DNA from: Paragordius varius
Lineage: Eukaryota > Nematomorpha
DNA length: 64,000 nucleotides
Assembly: GCA_964247055.1 (NCBI GenBank)
Contig: OZ176057.1
Coordinates: 3,596,001-3,660,000 of the forward strand
Direction of reading: 5' to 3'
Shown here: positions 11,960-25,400 of the stretch, piece after piece
Numbering within the stretch: position 1 is the stretch's first letter
Layout: each line of letters opens with the position of its first letter
Position numbers and translations under genes: made by a program
The notes under the pieces: generated by a model
Seen by the model: the letters and a program-made list of their open reading frames with translations, nothing else
Databases searched by the model: none
Told to the model about the DNA's origin: nothing

Positions 11960-13376
11960 ATATTTATGTTGCAGACAAGGTATAAAAATGAATTTATGAA
12001 AATAAAAGTGCAGAATTTAAAATTTTTTATTTATGTGAAAATATATTTATTATAAATAATATATTAGAGTATATTATATCCGTACTAAATAAAAATTTTT
12101 TGGTAAAAGTTAAATGCTTTATTATAAAAATATTATAAAATAGCATTAAACTAAAATTATAAATTCAAATTGTTAACTCTCTTTTTTAACCTTTACAATG
12201 AAAAGATATTTAAAAGCACAAAGTCTAGGTTTTGCGGAAAGATTTTTAGATATGGTGTAGATGTGACAGTCAAATATTATCCTTATGAAACATGTGTATT
12301 TTACAGGAAAGTATCTGGATTATAATGTTTGTTTTAGGTGGCATTAACAATTAAAAAGGTTGTGTCACTGTTTTGGTAACTGCTCATATCAAGCAAAATT
12401 TGCGCACAATTATTTCAACCAATTTTTTTGAATAAAACTAGGTTCTTCATAAAAATATGTAAATATATTATGACCTACATATGAAAATCAAGATATATTT
12501 CTATAAAATGTGATTTTAGATTTTGTTATTTTAAAATACTTATTAATATAAATTGGGATAATAAAATCTTAAATATACAGTTAGTAGATATAATATTCTG
12601 ATAGAAAAAAAATCAGGAGTATCATGATGCTTATGGTTTTGGTCCTTACGAGTGGTAAAACAATGTTATTTTAATTGTATTCTGAAAATGACCAAATTCG
12701 CATTTTATTTAGTATAATATTTTTGTCTAAAGCTGATGTTTCATTCTATGAACATATAATGAACTATGCATAAGAAGTATATAACATTCTCAAACTTTTA
12801 ATATTTAGATGTATAAATGTCATAATTTTTGCTCTTCTAAAATGAGATAGTTCTTTTTAGAATAAGCGTAAAAATGCCGTGTTCGCGAGGCAAATATTTT
12901 AAATATAGGCTAAATGTACAACTATGAAAAATTAATACCTTTTTTGGTGTTTTTAGCGTTATTTTGTTGAAGCGTACTTCATAATACTTTGAGGCGAAAC
13001 GGTAAAAAACCCTTACGATAATAAATTTTTTTTCAATCTTATTGGACGATGCTGAATATTTCTATCGCTTTAGAAATATATTTTAAGGTTAATTTCTTAA
13101 ATTTTTGGCCCATTTGTATAAACGCATAGTTATGTCATACATTTGATGAACCAATACTTATATCTTTAAAATGACCTCAATATCAACTTTTCTTGCTTGC
13201 TAAGATTTAATTTTTCATCACAGGCTTGAAAAACAAGTCAAATCACAGTTTGTTTATAAAAAATATCCTGAAATTTTTGATATGAAAATGTATCTCAAGC
13301 TTTTGATTTTGGCTTACGGAGTGATATAAAAAATTATTATTTGTAGTATCATTCAGAAAATAAGGAAACTGGACAT
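11960..13376. other. Upstream flank of ubiquilin, no gene seen
   Basis: AT-rich sequence holding the ubiquilin 5' UTR and promoter on the minus strand, which cannot be delimited from sequence alone. Two stretches, about 12616-12690 and 13293-13364, are imperfect direct repeats sharing a GCTTNTGNTTTTGG block and TTCTGAAAAT/TTCAGAAAAT. No coding feature is supported. Confidence 0.5.
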
Positions 13377-15415
13377 GGGTGGGTTTATAAAAAAATTTTT
13401 TGACCTGACTTGCAAGTTTTTCAAGTCATGGCTTGCTTTCATGTGATAAAATATATAACAATAGAAGACATAAGTCAAACAAGAAAACTTGATTCGGAGG
13501 TGATAAAAAATCATATGCAGGTAAAACTTAAAAATTTTGCAAGTAGGGCACACTTGACAGATTCAAAAATATGGATAAAATTATTTTGGACTCTATTTAT
13601 GTATAAAATTTAGGTTTTATGGGTCAGGTGATAAAAAATTTTTTTGACTTGACTTGCAAGCTTTTCAAGTCATGGCTTGCTTTCATGTGATAAAAAAATT
13701 TAACATTACACGACTTAAGTTAAGCAAGAAAACTTGATAAGGAGGTGATAAAAAATCATATGTTCAAGTAAAATTAAAGATTTTGCAAGTGTGGTGTAGG
13801 GCGCACTTGAAAGATTTAAAAGTATGGATATTATTTTGGAAACTATTTATATACAAAATTTAGGTTTTATATGTAATTAAAACCTTTATTAATGCTATAA
13901 ATTGTTAATTTGATAAATTTTGGCTAATTAATCTATTCATTGGGTGGATACAAAAGACGATAAATTTATAGAAAAACTCTGCTAATATTAAATAAAATGG
14001 CACATTAAAATATGCTAAATATATCAATTCCGTGACCGCAAAAAAATTGGATTCTCGAAAATTTCTTAAAATTAATATTTAAATATTAATCTTGTAAAAT
14101 TTCAAATCTTCGTTTATTAAAAGCAAAACTTCACTTTTATCCAATGTAAAGAATTTATTTCATCATAAATTTATTTCGAATGTAATGTTTATAATCCATT
14201 TAAAATAATTATGTTATATTGTATAAACATCTTCCCACTATATTCGCAACTGGACTCCAAAAATAAGTTGTGTGGTAAAATAATGGAAAGTGTTTTAAGG
14301 GCGAATGGTTTCATCAATCTAAAAATTATTACCAGGCTCACAATTTAGAAAACTCTATAATATTATATAAGATACGTGCCCACTGAGTTTGAAAAACATC
14401 AATAAATGCATATTGTATTTATTTTTTATCTTTTTGTGCCTTATTTTAAAAATTTAGCTGAAAAGGATCAAAAAAATTTCCATAAAATTCGAATTGGGTG
14501 GCAAAAAACTGTTACATTCATAAGCAAAAGACTTGACTTAAGTGTTTTTTTATCACCGATCTTCAAGTGTACACTTGCTGGCTTAAGTAATCTTGCTCAA
14601 CTTGCCACGCTTAGCTTACAAGTCAAGTGCGACTTTTTTATCACTCCACCCTATAAGTAATTCAACTTTTGTTAATGCTATAAAATGTTAATTTGATAAA
14701 TTTTGGCTAATTAACCTATTCTTTGGGTGAAAACAAAAGAGGATAAATTTATAGAAAAACTCTGTTAATATATAAGAGCATAGCACATAAAAATATGCTA
14801 ATTATATCAATTCCGTGAACGCAAAAAATTCGATTATCGAAAATTTGTTAAAATTACTAATTAAATGGTAATCTTGTAAAATTTCAAATCTTATTAAACG
14901 CTAAAGGTTACTTCACTATTAACTAATGTAAATATTTCATCATAAATTTATTTCAAATGTAATGTTTATAATCAATTAAAAATAATTATGTTATATTGTA
15001 AAAACATCTTCCCATTATATTTGCAAATGGATTCAAACAAAATGAGTAGTGTGATAAATGGAAAGTGTTTTAAGGGCGAATGGTTTCATCCATCTAAAAA
15101 TTAATATCAGTCAATATTTAGAAAACTCTTTATCATTAAATAAGATACGTGCCAGTGATTTTGATCTTTAATAAATGCATATTATATTAATTATTTATAT
15201 TTTTGTGTCTTATTTCATAAATTTTGGCTGAAAATGATCAAAAAAATTTATGAAATTCGAATTGGGTGGCAAATGTTTCATTTATAAGCAAAAGACTTGA
15301 CTTAAGTGTTTTTTTATCACCGGTCTTCAAGAGTACACTTGCTGGCTTAAGTAAATTTGCTCAACTTGCCAAGCTTGACTTACAAGACAAGTGCGACTCT
15401 TTTATCACCCAACCC
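13377..15415. mobile_element. Family D element, outer copy, interrupted by a second D element
   Basis: The 5' part (13377-13620) starts GGGTGGGTTTATAAAAAA and ends ...TTTAGGTTTTAT. The 3' part (14652-15415) resumes at TATAAGTAATTCAACTTTTG and ends TTTTATCACCCAACCC. In the intact copies at 33510 and 34749 these two points are contiguous (GGTTTTATATGTAATT). The outer copy is thus a complete 1-kb element split by the insertion at 13621-14651. It is rich in CAAGT/ACTTG words and has no coding capacity that I recognise. Confidence 0.85.
13621..14651. mobile_element. Family D element, nested copy
   Basis: It starts GGGTCAGGTGATAAAAAA and ends TTTTTATCACTCCACCC, so the ends are inverted repeats. 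Subterminal blocks TTGACTTGACTTGCAAG and CTTACAAGTCAAGTGCGAC extend the pairing. It is flanked by TAT at 13618-13620 and 14652-14654, a 3-nt target duplication inside the outer copy. A GGAGGTGATAAAAAATCATA block is shared by all D copies. Non-autonomous. Confidence 0.88.
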
Positions 15416-18400
15416 TTTATTTAATAAATTTTAAAAATATAATTTACAAGAAATATGATTAAAATATACCATAAATAAGTATAAAAAGGGAGATAAGCTC
15501 CGTTTCAATTTTTTTCGTTCCTCTAAAATTATCTAGTTAACTTAAAAAAACCACAAAAATTTCGAGACTACGAGATAAGAATTACATATATATATATATA
15601 TATATATAAATTTTGATATTAACTTTTGAGAATTGCATAATCTTAAAAATATACCCTCAGCTAAATTTGAAGCGACTTACTATTTTGAAACATAAGTGTT
15701 AATCGCATAATGTATTTTTTTAAAACGTAAATTATGAAAATCTCTTTCTCGCCGCCTTTTTTAAATTTTTCTAAAACCGTGATACAACAGGCAAACAAAT
15801 AAATAATTTACAAATTGAAAAGCTTTCAAACCATAATTGTACACAGATTTTTAAAAATTATGGATTTCAAAATAAGCTGCGTTATGGATTATGGGAGCCT
15901 GAATTTAGGATTTTATAAGCTAAAAAACTGTAAAAATAAGACGTTTCTTTGATACAATAATAATTAACTATTAATTAAAACACTTGCAAACCATTTAACA
16001 CAATTAGGAACTGAGATATATTCCTACCCAAAATGGATAGATTAATAAATTTTGTAATACAATGAAAGATTCGATTTAATTTAGGATAACTAGTGACTAC
16101 ATTTATTACTTTAAAATTATTGATATTTCAGCTTATATTTAATTTTCAATATTATAATAAGCGAAAAAATATTGCTTTTAAAAAAAGGTTCATATTAAAC
16201 TATTTGATTTATATCCACGATATTTTTGGAGAGTATCGTGTTTTAAATTTAAACATTTAAGCTAATTAATTTTATAATCAATACATTTAAATTAAAAAAG
16301 TGTTTTATTTTCTATATATATTTTGACAATGCACAAATGTCATGGATAAATCTCCACCTTCGGGATTATCCATAAGATATATATTATCAAGTTTTGTTAA
16401 AATCTTTATTTATTTTTCGATATTCAAACTTTTTAATGTTAATTATTCCATATTTAAATAAGATTTGATTTTACAGACCTGGGGTAACCAACTACCTCAA
16501 TTTGATATAAAGTATACAAGTGTTAAATTTAACAAATACACATTATTTTAACTTTTTTACGTTTAATTGTGATACGAGCCTTATATTGGCTTCAAAAACA
16601 TTTTTTATACTTTTATAATTATTCAATATAATGGATTAATAATTATTCCCATATTATTTTTTTAAGTCTAACATATTTTAACTAGTTCAAATTAAATTAT
16701 AATGAACAGATTCTATAAATTCGGACATGCCCTTAAGCTAATCAAAACGGTAATTAATTAAAAATAATATATTTAAATTTTGCTCCTATTTGCATTTTTC
16801 TTATAATGACCCGTAGAGTTTTATTCGCATACTTTTTATATAAGGTCCCCTTTAACTGTATGATTTTTGAATTTTTTATTATCTCCAATCTCAGGTATTT
16901 AATTATAAATATATTTTTTTTATCTATCTTATAAAATTTATTAATTAGTTTTACATATTTTATTGGATTGGTAATGCTTATGTATTTAAAATGTCAAATA
17001 TTTTTGTGTCAAAAATACTCATAAGGAAAGAAGAGGGAGGAATGTCAATATTGGGACATTTGAATAAATAAAAACAGAGTTTTTTTAGGGGTTAATTTAC
17101 ACTTTTTTATTTTATTTACATTATTATCATAGAGTATATATGTATTTTTGCATTTAAGATTGATTTTTATATATTTTCCTTCCATACACGATTTTGCTGA
17201 ATAATGTTATTATTGTTAACTAACTGTTTTTATATCCCTTAACCTACCCTCCTCCCCATTTTATCTATGTTTAATGAGAGAGATAAAAAATGTCAAAATA
17301 AATATAATCATTGATTTTTTAATTAAAAGATATTTATGACATTGCGGCACGGCGGTGTTCATTATAATTTTTAAACCCATTTTTTGTGGTTACATACATA
17401 ATTATTTAAAACTCATCATATGTTTTTTTTTTCGAAATTTTAAATAAGTTTTATATATAAATTTTTCCAGGGGTGTGAGGAAATTGTTTTTTTAAATTTT
17501 TCAATATTTTTACAGTTTTTTAAATTTCACAATAAGGCGGAAAGTCAGCTCTTTTTTTAACAATTGTACGATAATAATAATAAGCCATTTGTAAGTGTGT
17601 TGATGCAACAAATTTTTTGCCTTAAAGACTTAATTAATCATGGTTTAACATTTATTCATATAATCACATATAATTTTTATAATGAAATACAAATAAAAGA
17701 TTATATAAAGCAAGAGGGGCAACGCCTATTAAAGCGGAAAAATTCTAATGGGGGCGCTAAAAATTTGGAGAATTTAATTAAAAAAATAAAACTAAATATA
17801 TATTATTAAAGGATTTCAGGTGTGAATTATCTAGGTTTGTCACCGATATGGAAAAGATATATTTTCAAAAAATGTAAATATAAAGATCTCATTGATTGGG
17901 ATTTTTATAATATCATAATATATTTTACATTTTTGACTTGGGGATTTTTTTAAGAGGGGGGCGGCGCAAGAATTTTTTGTTTTCAACTTGGTGGCGGTGT
18001 GAACAAATTGGTAACCACTAATTTTAATTTTTTAGTAATATTGTTATTCGAAAATTTTTTGCCATATTCTAAAATTAAAATTATTTGTCAGTCTCGAATA
18101 TTTTATAAAATAAAAGTTTTTAAAATTCATGTTTGTAAAGGCTTAGATATACACTCGCCTGTGTAAAAATTAATCAATATATCATCACTTAGGCCGTTTT
18201 TTGGGGAGATTTAAAATAAAAACTAGGTAGGTAACATTACAGTATAACATATCTCTTAATGAATGATAATTCTATTTTTGTCTTTATTTGGCTTATATAT
18301 GTATATATATTATGTCTATTAAAATTTTTAGATAACCCAAAATTCTAGTGCCAAGAATATTGCATTATTCACCCCACTACAATTTCCAAGCTACATAAAT

Positions 18401-18989
18401 TTTATTTTCAACCTTATCCACATTTCACTCCCAATATAGTATATTACTCTCAACCGGAGTTTTTTTGTTTGGGTTAACCTGACCATCGCTTTATTTGTTT
18501 AAAAAACTTTTTTTTCATTAAACAGTACATATATACATAGAAAACACGAAGCTTGATTAATAGATAATCTTCTATGTTATATAAAGTAGTATCTTAGATG
18601 TTTAATAACACAACACAACATAACATGTATGTTACAATACACAAACAAATATTACACTAAAATACCTGAGCTGTTAAAATTACTGGCTTGCTTCTGTTTG
18701 TTTTGTACATACTTACTTAACCTTTACTAGTTATCTACTTTTACCCATCCTCTATTGTAAACTCTCCCTCACCACCCCCCTTTTTTTATCTTACATTCTG
18801 GTCAAATTCTTATAAAAAAAACCCACATTTTTTTGCCTTAATGATTCGTTTCAAATTATATTCCAAACTTTTTTAACCCATAGTGGTATTTGACAGGCTA
18901 AAAAACCACTTCAAATAAACCATATTTTCCAATGTTGACCGTGATATAGCAAATTTTCTCGAACCGCACTGTCCTATTATAAACTCACA
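15416..18989. other. Intergenic region upstream of MEF2
   Basis: AT-rich sequence with no supported gene. 16477-16537 is a family H right end (CTGGGGTAACCAACTACC...ACAAGTGTTAA). A frame at 17564-17809 (81 codons) has no recognisable domain. CT- and CA-rich stretches just upstream of the MEF2 start (18650-18790) could be 5' UTR or promoter, but I see no definite signal. Confidence 0.45.
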
Positions 18990-19360
18990 ATGGGTCGCAA
19001 AAAAATAAAAATCACCCCTATCAATGATGAAAGAAACCGACAGGTAAAAACATAATTTTTATTTCAAATATATATATTATATATATACCATACACAATTT
19101 AAATTCTTTGAACACTTCAAATTTACTTACCCTCGAACAATTCAAATTTACCCTAAAAATAAGTTATGTGTTTTCGAATTAATTTAACTATTAATATATC
19201 TTTATGACATAGTTTATTATTTTTTCAGTATAATTTTAATTTAAAACAAATATTATAATTTGAAAATATATAAAAATAATAGTTGTAAATTCTTAAAAAA
19301 CATATAATTTGGAATTTAAATTGTTTGTGGGAGAATTTAAATTGTTCATCAGTAAATTTG

Positions 19361-19439
<79 letters not shown>

Positions 19440-22400
19440 TAGATTTCAAATAATTATTAATTCGTATACATCATTTTATTTTTAAGTTTTAAAAATTTTC
19501 AAATTTTCTAAGAACATCAAAAAATTTGTGTGATGTCTATGCCAATAAATAGTATTTACGCCAATTATCTTATAAATTATTAATTATCATTTCAAAGAAG
19601 GGATGATATTTTTAAGTCCAATGTTGCGATATTTCTTGGATTTAATTATAAAAAAGTTATAAAAAAATTGTTTTCCAATAAATAATTTATATGCATGTAA
19701 CTTTATATATTAATTTTCGTAAAATAAATAGGCTGGTAGCTCAAAAGTTATTTTAAATGAATATGTATATATCCATGAATAGATCATTCGCGATATTAAA
19801 TATTTATGAAATTAATTACTAGAGCTAAGTTAATGCCGTTATATAGTCTAAAATTTTTTTTAATTTTAAATTATATTGGATAATAATTTATATATGACAT
19901 TGTGCTGTTTAGGTGACCTTTACAAAACGCAAATTTGGCCTTATGAAAAAAGCTTATGAGCTAAGCGTTCTCTGTGATTGTGATATAGCACTGATCATTT
20001 TTAGCCCAAACAATAAATTATTTCAATACGCAAGTACTGATATGGACAAAATTTTGCTTAAATACACGGAGTATAATGAACCACACGAGAGTCGTACAAA
20101 TAAAGATATCTATGATGTAATTTACATTGTACTATTAATTATGAGTTTGGTCTTAAACACTTTAAGTTTGTATCCTTTATAATTTCAAGGCCGTTTTTAA
20201 TTATTTCAAGTTCATTGTTTTTCATTCCAAGGCCACTTTTTTTGAAAATTGAAATAGCCCATTTCTAAATGATTGTGTCGAGACACAGTTATGTATCCTT
20301 TATTTATTTTATTGAAAATTTATGTTTTTTCGTAAAATGGGAAAAATATTTGGTAAAGAATGGAAAAATCAAGAGCTCTATGGTAATTCTTATACTTTTT
20401 GATCAATAAGATATTGTTAATATTATTAAGCTCTTGTTTTTTCATTCTTACCAAATATTCATCATTTAACGAAATAAAATTAATTTTTGATAAAATAAAG
20501 GATACCTGACTGCATATATGTTTTTTTCATAGTCCTGCTTTATTGTTTTTCAATATGCACTGGCGATATTACAAAATGTTTTATTGAATTTTATCGTTTA
20601 AGTTTTTTTTAATTATTACATCTTTGTTACCTAAAGGAAAAACTGAATATATTTTTTCACACAAATTTATCATTTATTGGATGAAATAGTGGAAATACAA
20701 AAGTATTATTATTGTTAGCGTGTTGTTAATAATTTTCTTTATATTATTCAGACCCTTGGCCGTAAAGCAGCGGCAAATTCGACAGCCGCCATGCATTCTC
20801 TAAATAACGGTCTGCAAACATCTAGTTATTCAAATGACGAAGATAATTTTTCTGATGATCCTGATAATGGGTGTGAAACCTCAATGTTAGCCTCTTCCGA
20901 CAACTATTTCGGTTTGGACCAAGATCATATGTCCGTTGCTGATAGCAATGCACAAACCGTTACCGGTTTATTCAATGATCGGAGACAACATCTTTCTACA
21001 TCGCATGATCGGATAAGTTCGCCGTATTTAAGTGCAGCCTCCAAAAATTATCTGCGACAAAATTCACCTTTGCTAACTAGTCATTACTTTAAGGACGGTA
21101 TCTATACGAATAATAACGATAATACCAATTCACATGACAGGGCAAATCAAAATTCATTTTCACATGGTAAAATTGGTACTCCAAAAAATAATAACGGTTT
21201 CAACACACCAAACGATTATAGTAATGATACGCAGACGACTATCATACACAATAGCAATGATAATATCAGCAATACTAACAAGGTGCCTTCAGAACATTTT
21301 TTAAAATCTGTACGTCCTGTAATCAAGGAGGAAGCTATGTTTGATGAAGATTTAATGGATTCTACTTGTTGTACCACTCAGCAAATCGGTTCAACGGGTC
21401 AATTATCACCTAGCTTGGAACGGGCCTATTCAACCAACCCAAAGGTTAATTTTACTATATGATGTCGGTAAAATATATGATGGAAAAAATAATTTTCAAA
21501 ATTTGTTAAGTTTCAATGTTTTCGTTACACTATCTCATTCCTTAATATTAGTTAAATTTATTTTATTCTATCGATAGATCTCATCACATACATCTGAGTG
21601 TCCCAACGATAATATCAATAACCCAAATATGCCACCATTGCTATTTACCAAACTGAATAGTGGTGATGGCGATGTTTCTCAGGATAATATACCTGCTTAT
21701 GTTCAACAAAATACTTTAAATACCACTCAAGTTATGACCCATAAACATAATTTTCAAAATAAAAATACCTCATCTTTATCTACAAATTTAATGCCTGAAA
21801 CGATAAAAAACCCAAATGTCAACGAAACGGGCACTTTTACAGATAAACATCCAAACACTGCCTATTCTGCTATAGAGCATCCTCCTTCCATGTTTGCAGC
21901 AGGTGGTCATCCCAATTATTCATTTGCTTTTTATCAACAAGCTGCGGCTTATAATATGATTGCACCCCATGCTTTTTATGCCGTAGCGGCTAATTACGGT
22001 TTTCCAAATGCAAATAATGTAAATATTTCCACCATAAATACTGCGTATCCCCTTACAAATTCTAACAGCCAAAATTTAATTTCGTCTTTAGCGGAAGGAC
22101 TGCAAAAACCTATAGCCTCTATACCAAACTTTTATAGTGTGGCTGAAACTTTGGCAACAATACAACACAATCTTCCCAATCATCCAACTAATGATTGCAC
22201 CGATAACATTACTAATAGTGGTAATAATAATGAAATGAAATCATCACAACTGCAACAAGTATTTATTATTTAGCATATATGGGTTTTTTAAGCTTTTCCA
22301 CCTCCACATGGTGTTGATTGGATCATGGTTTGTCAATTAACAGCATAGGGCAGTTTTGGATGTCTGCAAAAACATGTAATTAAGGATTTTGGGCAGTGAA

Positions 22401-25400
22401 ATGTGAAAATCTCACATTAATTCATGCTTCATGTATAAAGACCATAGTAAGGATTTTTAAAGAGTATAAGCACTCTTTACCCCATAATTATTCATATGTG
22501 TCAGACTAAAATTGAGCAAAAGTTATAAAAATTAATAATCAGTTTTAACTATAGCAACAGCATTTATAACCTCAAAAATTTACCACAAAGTGATGTCCAA
22601 CACACGGCTCTCTGAGAATATATGTGCGACCCTCGAAAAGTTTGGAATAAGATTTGTAAAAATAGGTTCACAAAATCTTAGCAAAATTAATATTGAGCAA
22701 ATTTTCTGAAGTTTATTCAATTGATTGGCTACAGGACTAGGAAGTTATATTGTGTTCGCATTTTACACTTCTATGTTTGAATCCAATAAATAATATATAC
22801 CATTTACAGTTTAAATTCACCCTTAATTCAAATTTACCCTCGTACAATTCAAATTCACCCTCGGACAATTTAAATTCACTTTAAAATAAATTAAGGTTTT
22901 TAAGACTAAAAATTACTTATATTTTTAAATAATGAAATGTTGTTTAAAATTAAAGTAATGCTAAAAAATAATAAACTATGCCATTAAGATCTATTTCATA
23001 TTAATAATGAGTTATATTAACCCGAAAACACATAATATTAGGGTGATTTGAATTGTTCGAGGGTGAATTTAAATTGTTCGAGAGTGAATTTTTGAGAAAA
23101 TGCGCTTCGTTAAGCCAATTGTGTTAGAGACCCCTGTATTAAATGGTACATTTTGTGTTTTATTTACCTTTACATTTTTCTTAAGGTCATACATGTGTTT
23201 ATTTGTACAAAAATTCAAGGTTTAATAAGATTTTTTGTAAAGTACATCTCAAGGTTTTTTTTTCTTCATAAAAAATTATTGTATCCATATAGGTTTCTTC
23301 TTAACTATATAATTATCACTATAATTTTAACATTAAATAATATTATATATATTAGGTGGTTAATTGATTTAGTACGCTAACCCTTGATAGTGTTGTTATT
23401 GTTAATTTCATCATATTTGAAATTATATATATTATTATCTATATATTTTTATAACCTCCTTAGAGATAGATAATAAGGTATGAATGGGGGATAGTTTATC
23501 AGGGATAAAAATTTAAAATTGAAATTATTTTTCAAGTTATGTACTTTGCAATCGATTGATTGATTGTTATATAGTTTTTAGAGTTAACTCAGTATGAACT
23601 TTATTTAAACAAAAAAATAGAATAAAATTTTTGGTGGGTGTATTTGATATGAAAATTTTCAAATAATATATATTATTTTACATGTAATTCATTATCTATT
23701 ATAAAAAACAATTAAAAACCATTTTTGACTTAAAAACCTGAAAATTATTATTTATAATTTTTTGCTTAAATTCAATGCAAGCATTGTAGTAATATAGCAT
23801 CTATGTTTTAAAGTTTTTAGAGTAGCTTTTAATGAACATCAGATTTTTTATTAAAAACCTCTAACATTTTCCTGTTTAAGTTATTAAAATTTTTTAACTG
23901 TTAATTTATTTTTTTGCCATAATATATATGTATTTATCTAATCGCAAAGTAGTTTTTGCATGAAATTTTAGTTTTAGGGATATCCAACACAAAAGGCTTC
24001 GCCGACCGCATTTTATGTTTGGCATTCATTAATTTTTATTATTGCAAACGCAATCTAAAATTTTCCTAATTCCCTACTAATTGGATAGACCAGTGGTGTA
24101 TACTCACCCAAAAAAAATTTGAAGTACCAAATAAAATATTTTTTGCTTTAATAGCGATGAATGTTGAATTCCTCTTCGTTACATATGCAGATATTTATTT
24201 TACTTTCAATCTGAGTTACGTGACATATTGCAGGTCGCATATAAATAGCTTTATTGATATGAGAATATTTTAGTAATTACATTTTTAACAATCACTTTTA
24301 AGGACATATTTTATAATTACCAACATTCTCAGCAAATCTGGTTTAGCAAGACCAATCTTATCTTGTTATCATTTTAAAAGATGTTTGTGCGTGTATGTAA
24401 GTATACACTTCGTTTCGATTTGGGATAAGCTGACAATATTTAAACTCATATTTTTAAAAAACAAGTGAAAATAACAGTTCTAGTTTATATTTTTACTTCT
24501 ATTATCAAACAAATACAAATAACATTTAGTTTTGAAAATCGACATCCTTTTTGTTTTACAACGTATTTGCAATTATCGTACTTTTTATTGTTCCTAACGC
24601 TAAAATCATAGTTAATTTTTTATTTAAATCAAATCTAACATAGATATAAACAGAATGTTTATGCATTATTTAATTTTTGCAATGGTTTTAATTAGTTCCA
24701 TCGGGGTTTCTAATGACCACAATTTGAATCGAATGACTGAAATGAATGTGTTTTTTCCAAATTTTAAAAATGTAAGAATATTTTTATATTTATTTGGCAT
24801 CGAAATATATTTTTGGAAGGAACACATCTACAAAGTTGGAATTTAAACCAATTTAATTATTAACTAGATGTGCATATAAACAGATAATTACCCTAACGAA
24901 AAATAAAAGAAAATCTTTTAAATAACCAATAAAAATTAAATATCGACTTAAGATAAAAAATTTTAGATATATATACACTGTGTGCAAAAACAATTTTTTT
25001 TCATGAGATAGCTCAAGCGTATTCATTTGCCGTAAATATTTTTATTTGTTTACGACCTAGTTTTTGAAAATTGTGAAATCGAAATCAAACTAAACGTGAA
25101 AATTAAGGATAATTAAAAAAAACTGAGAAAAATTGAGATATTAAAGTTTATTATCATTTTAGGACAGGTCTTAAATTTTATAGTTAGAATTTTATAGATT
25201 CTCGGTTCAAAAGATGGGGTTTTTCTTTTAACACACTTAAAAGACAAGAAGTTTTTTTATAAATCTTTATTAAAATAATTTTTTTTGTTTTACTAGCTTA
25301 CTATTAAAATCTTAAATTTCATATTTTATAGTAAAAAAACTTATATATTAAAATAAAATATTGTTTTTCATTACTGTTTTTCGGTTTATGACGGTATAAA

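Noticed and set aside
17564-17809. 81-codon frame upstream of MEF2
   Set aside because: No recognisable domain and no splice-compatible neighbours; I cannot support a gene.
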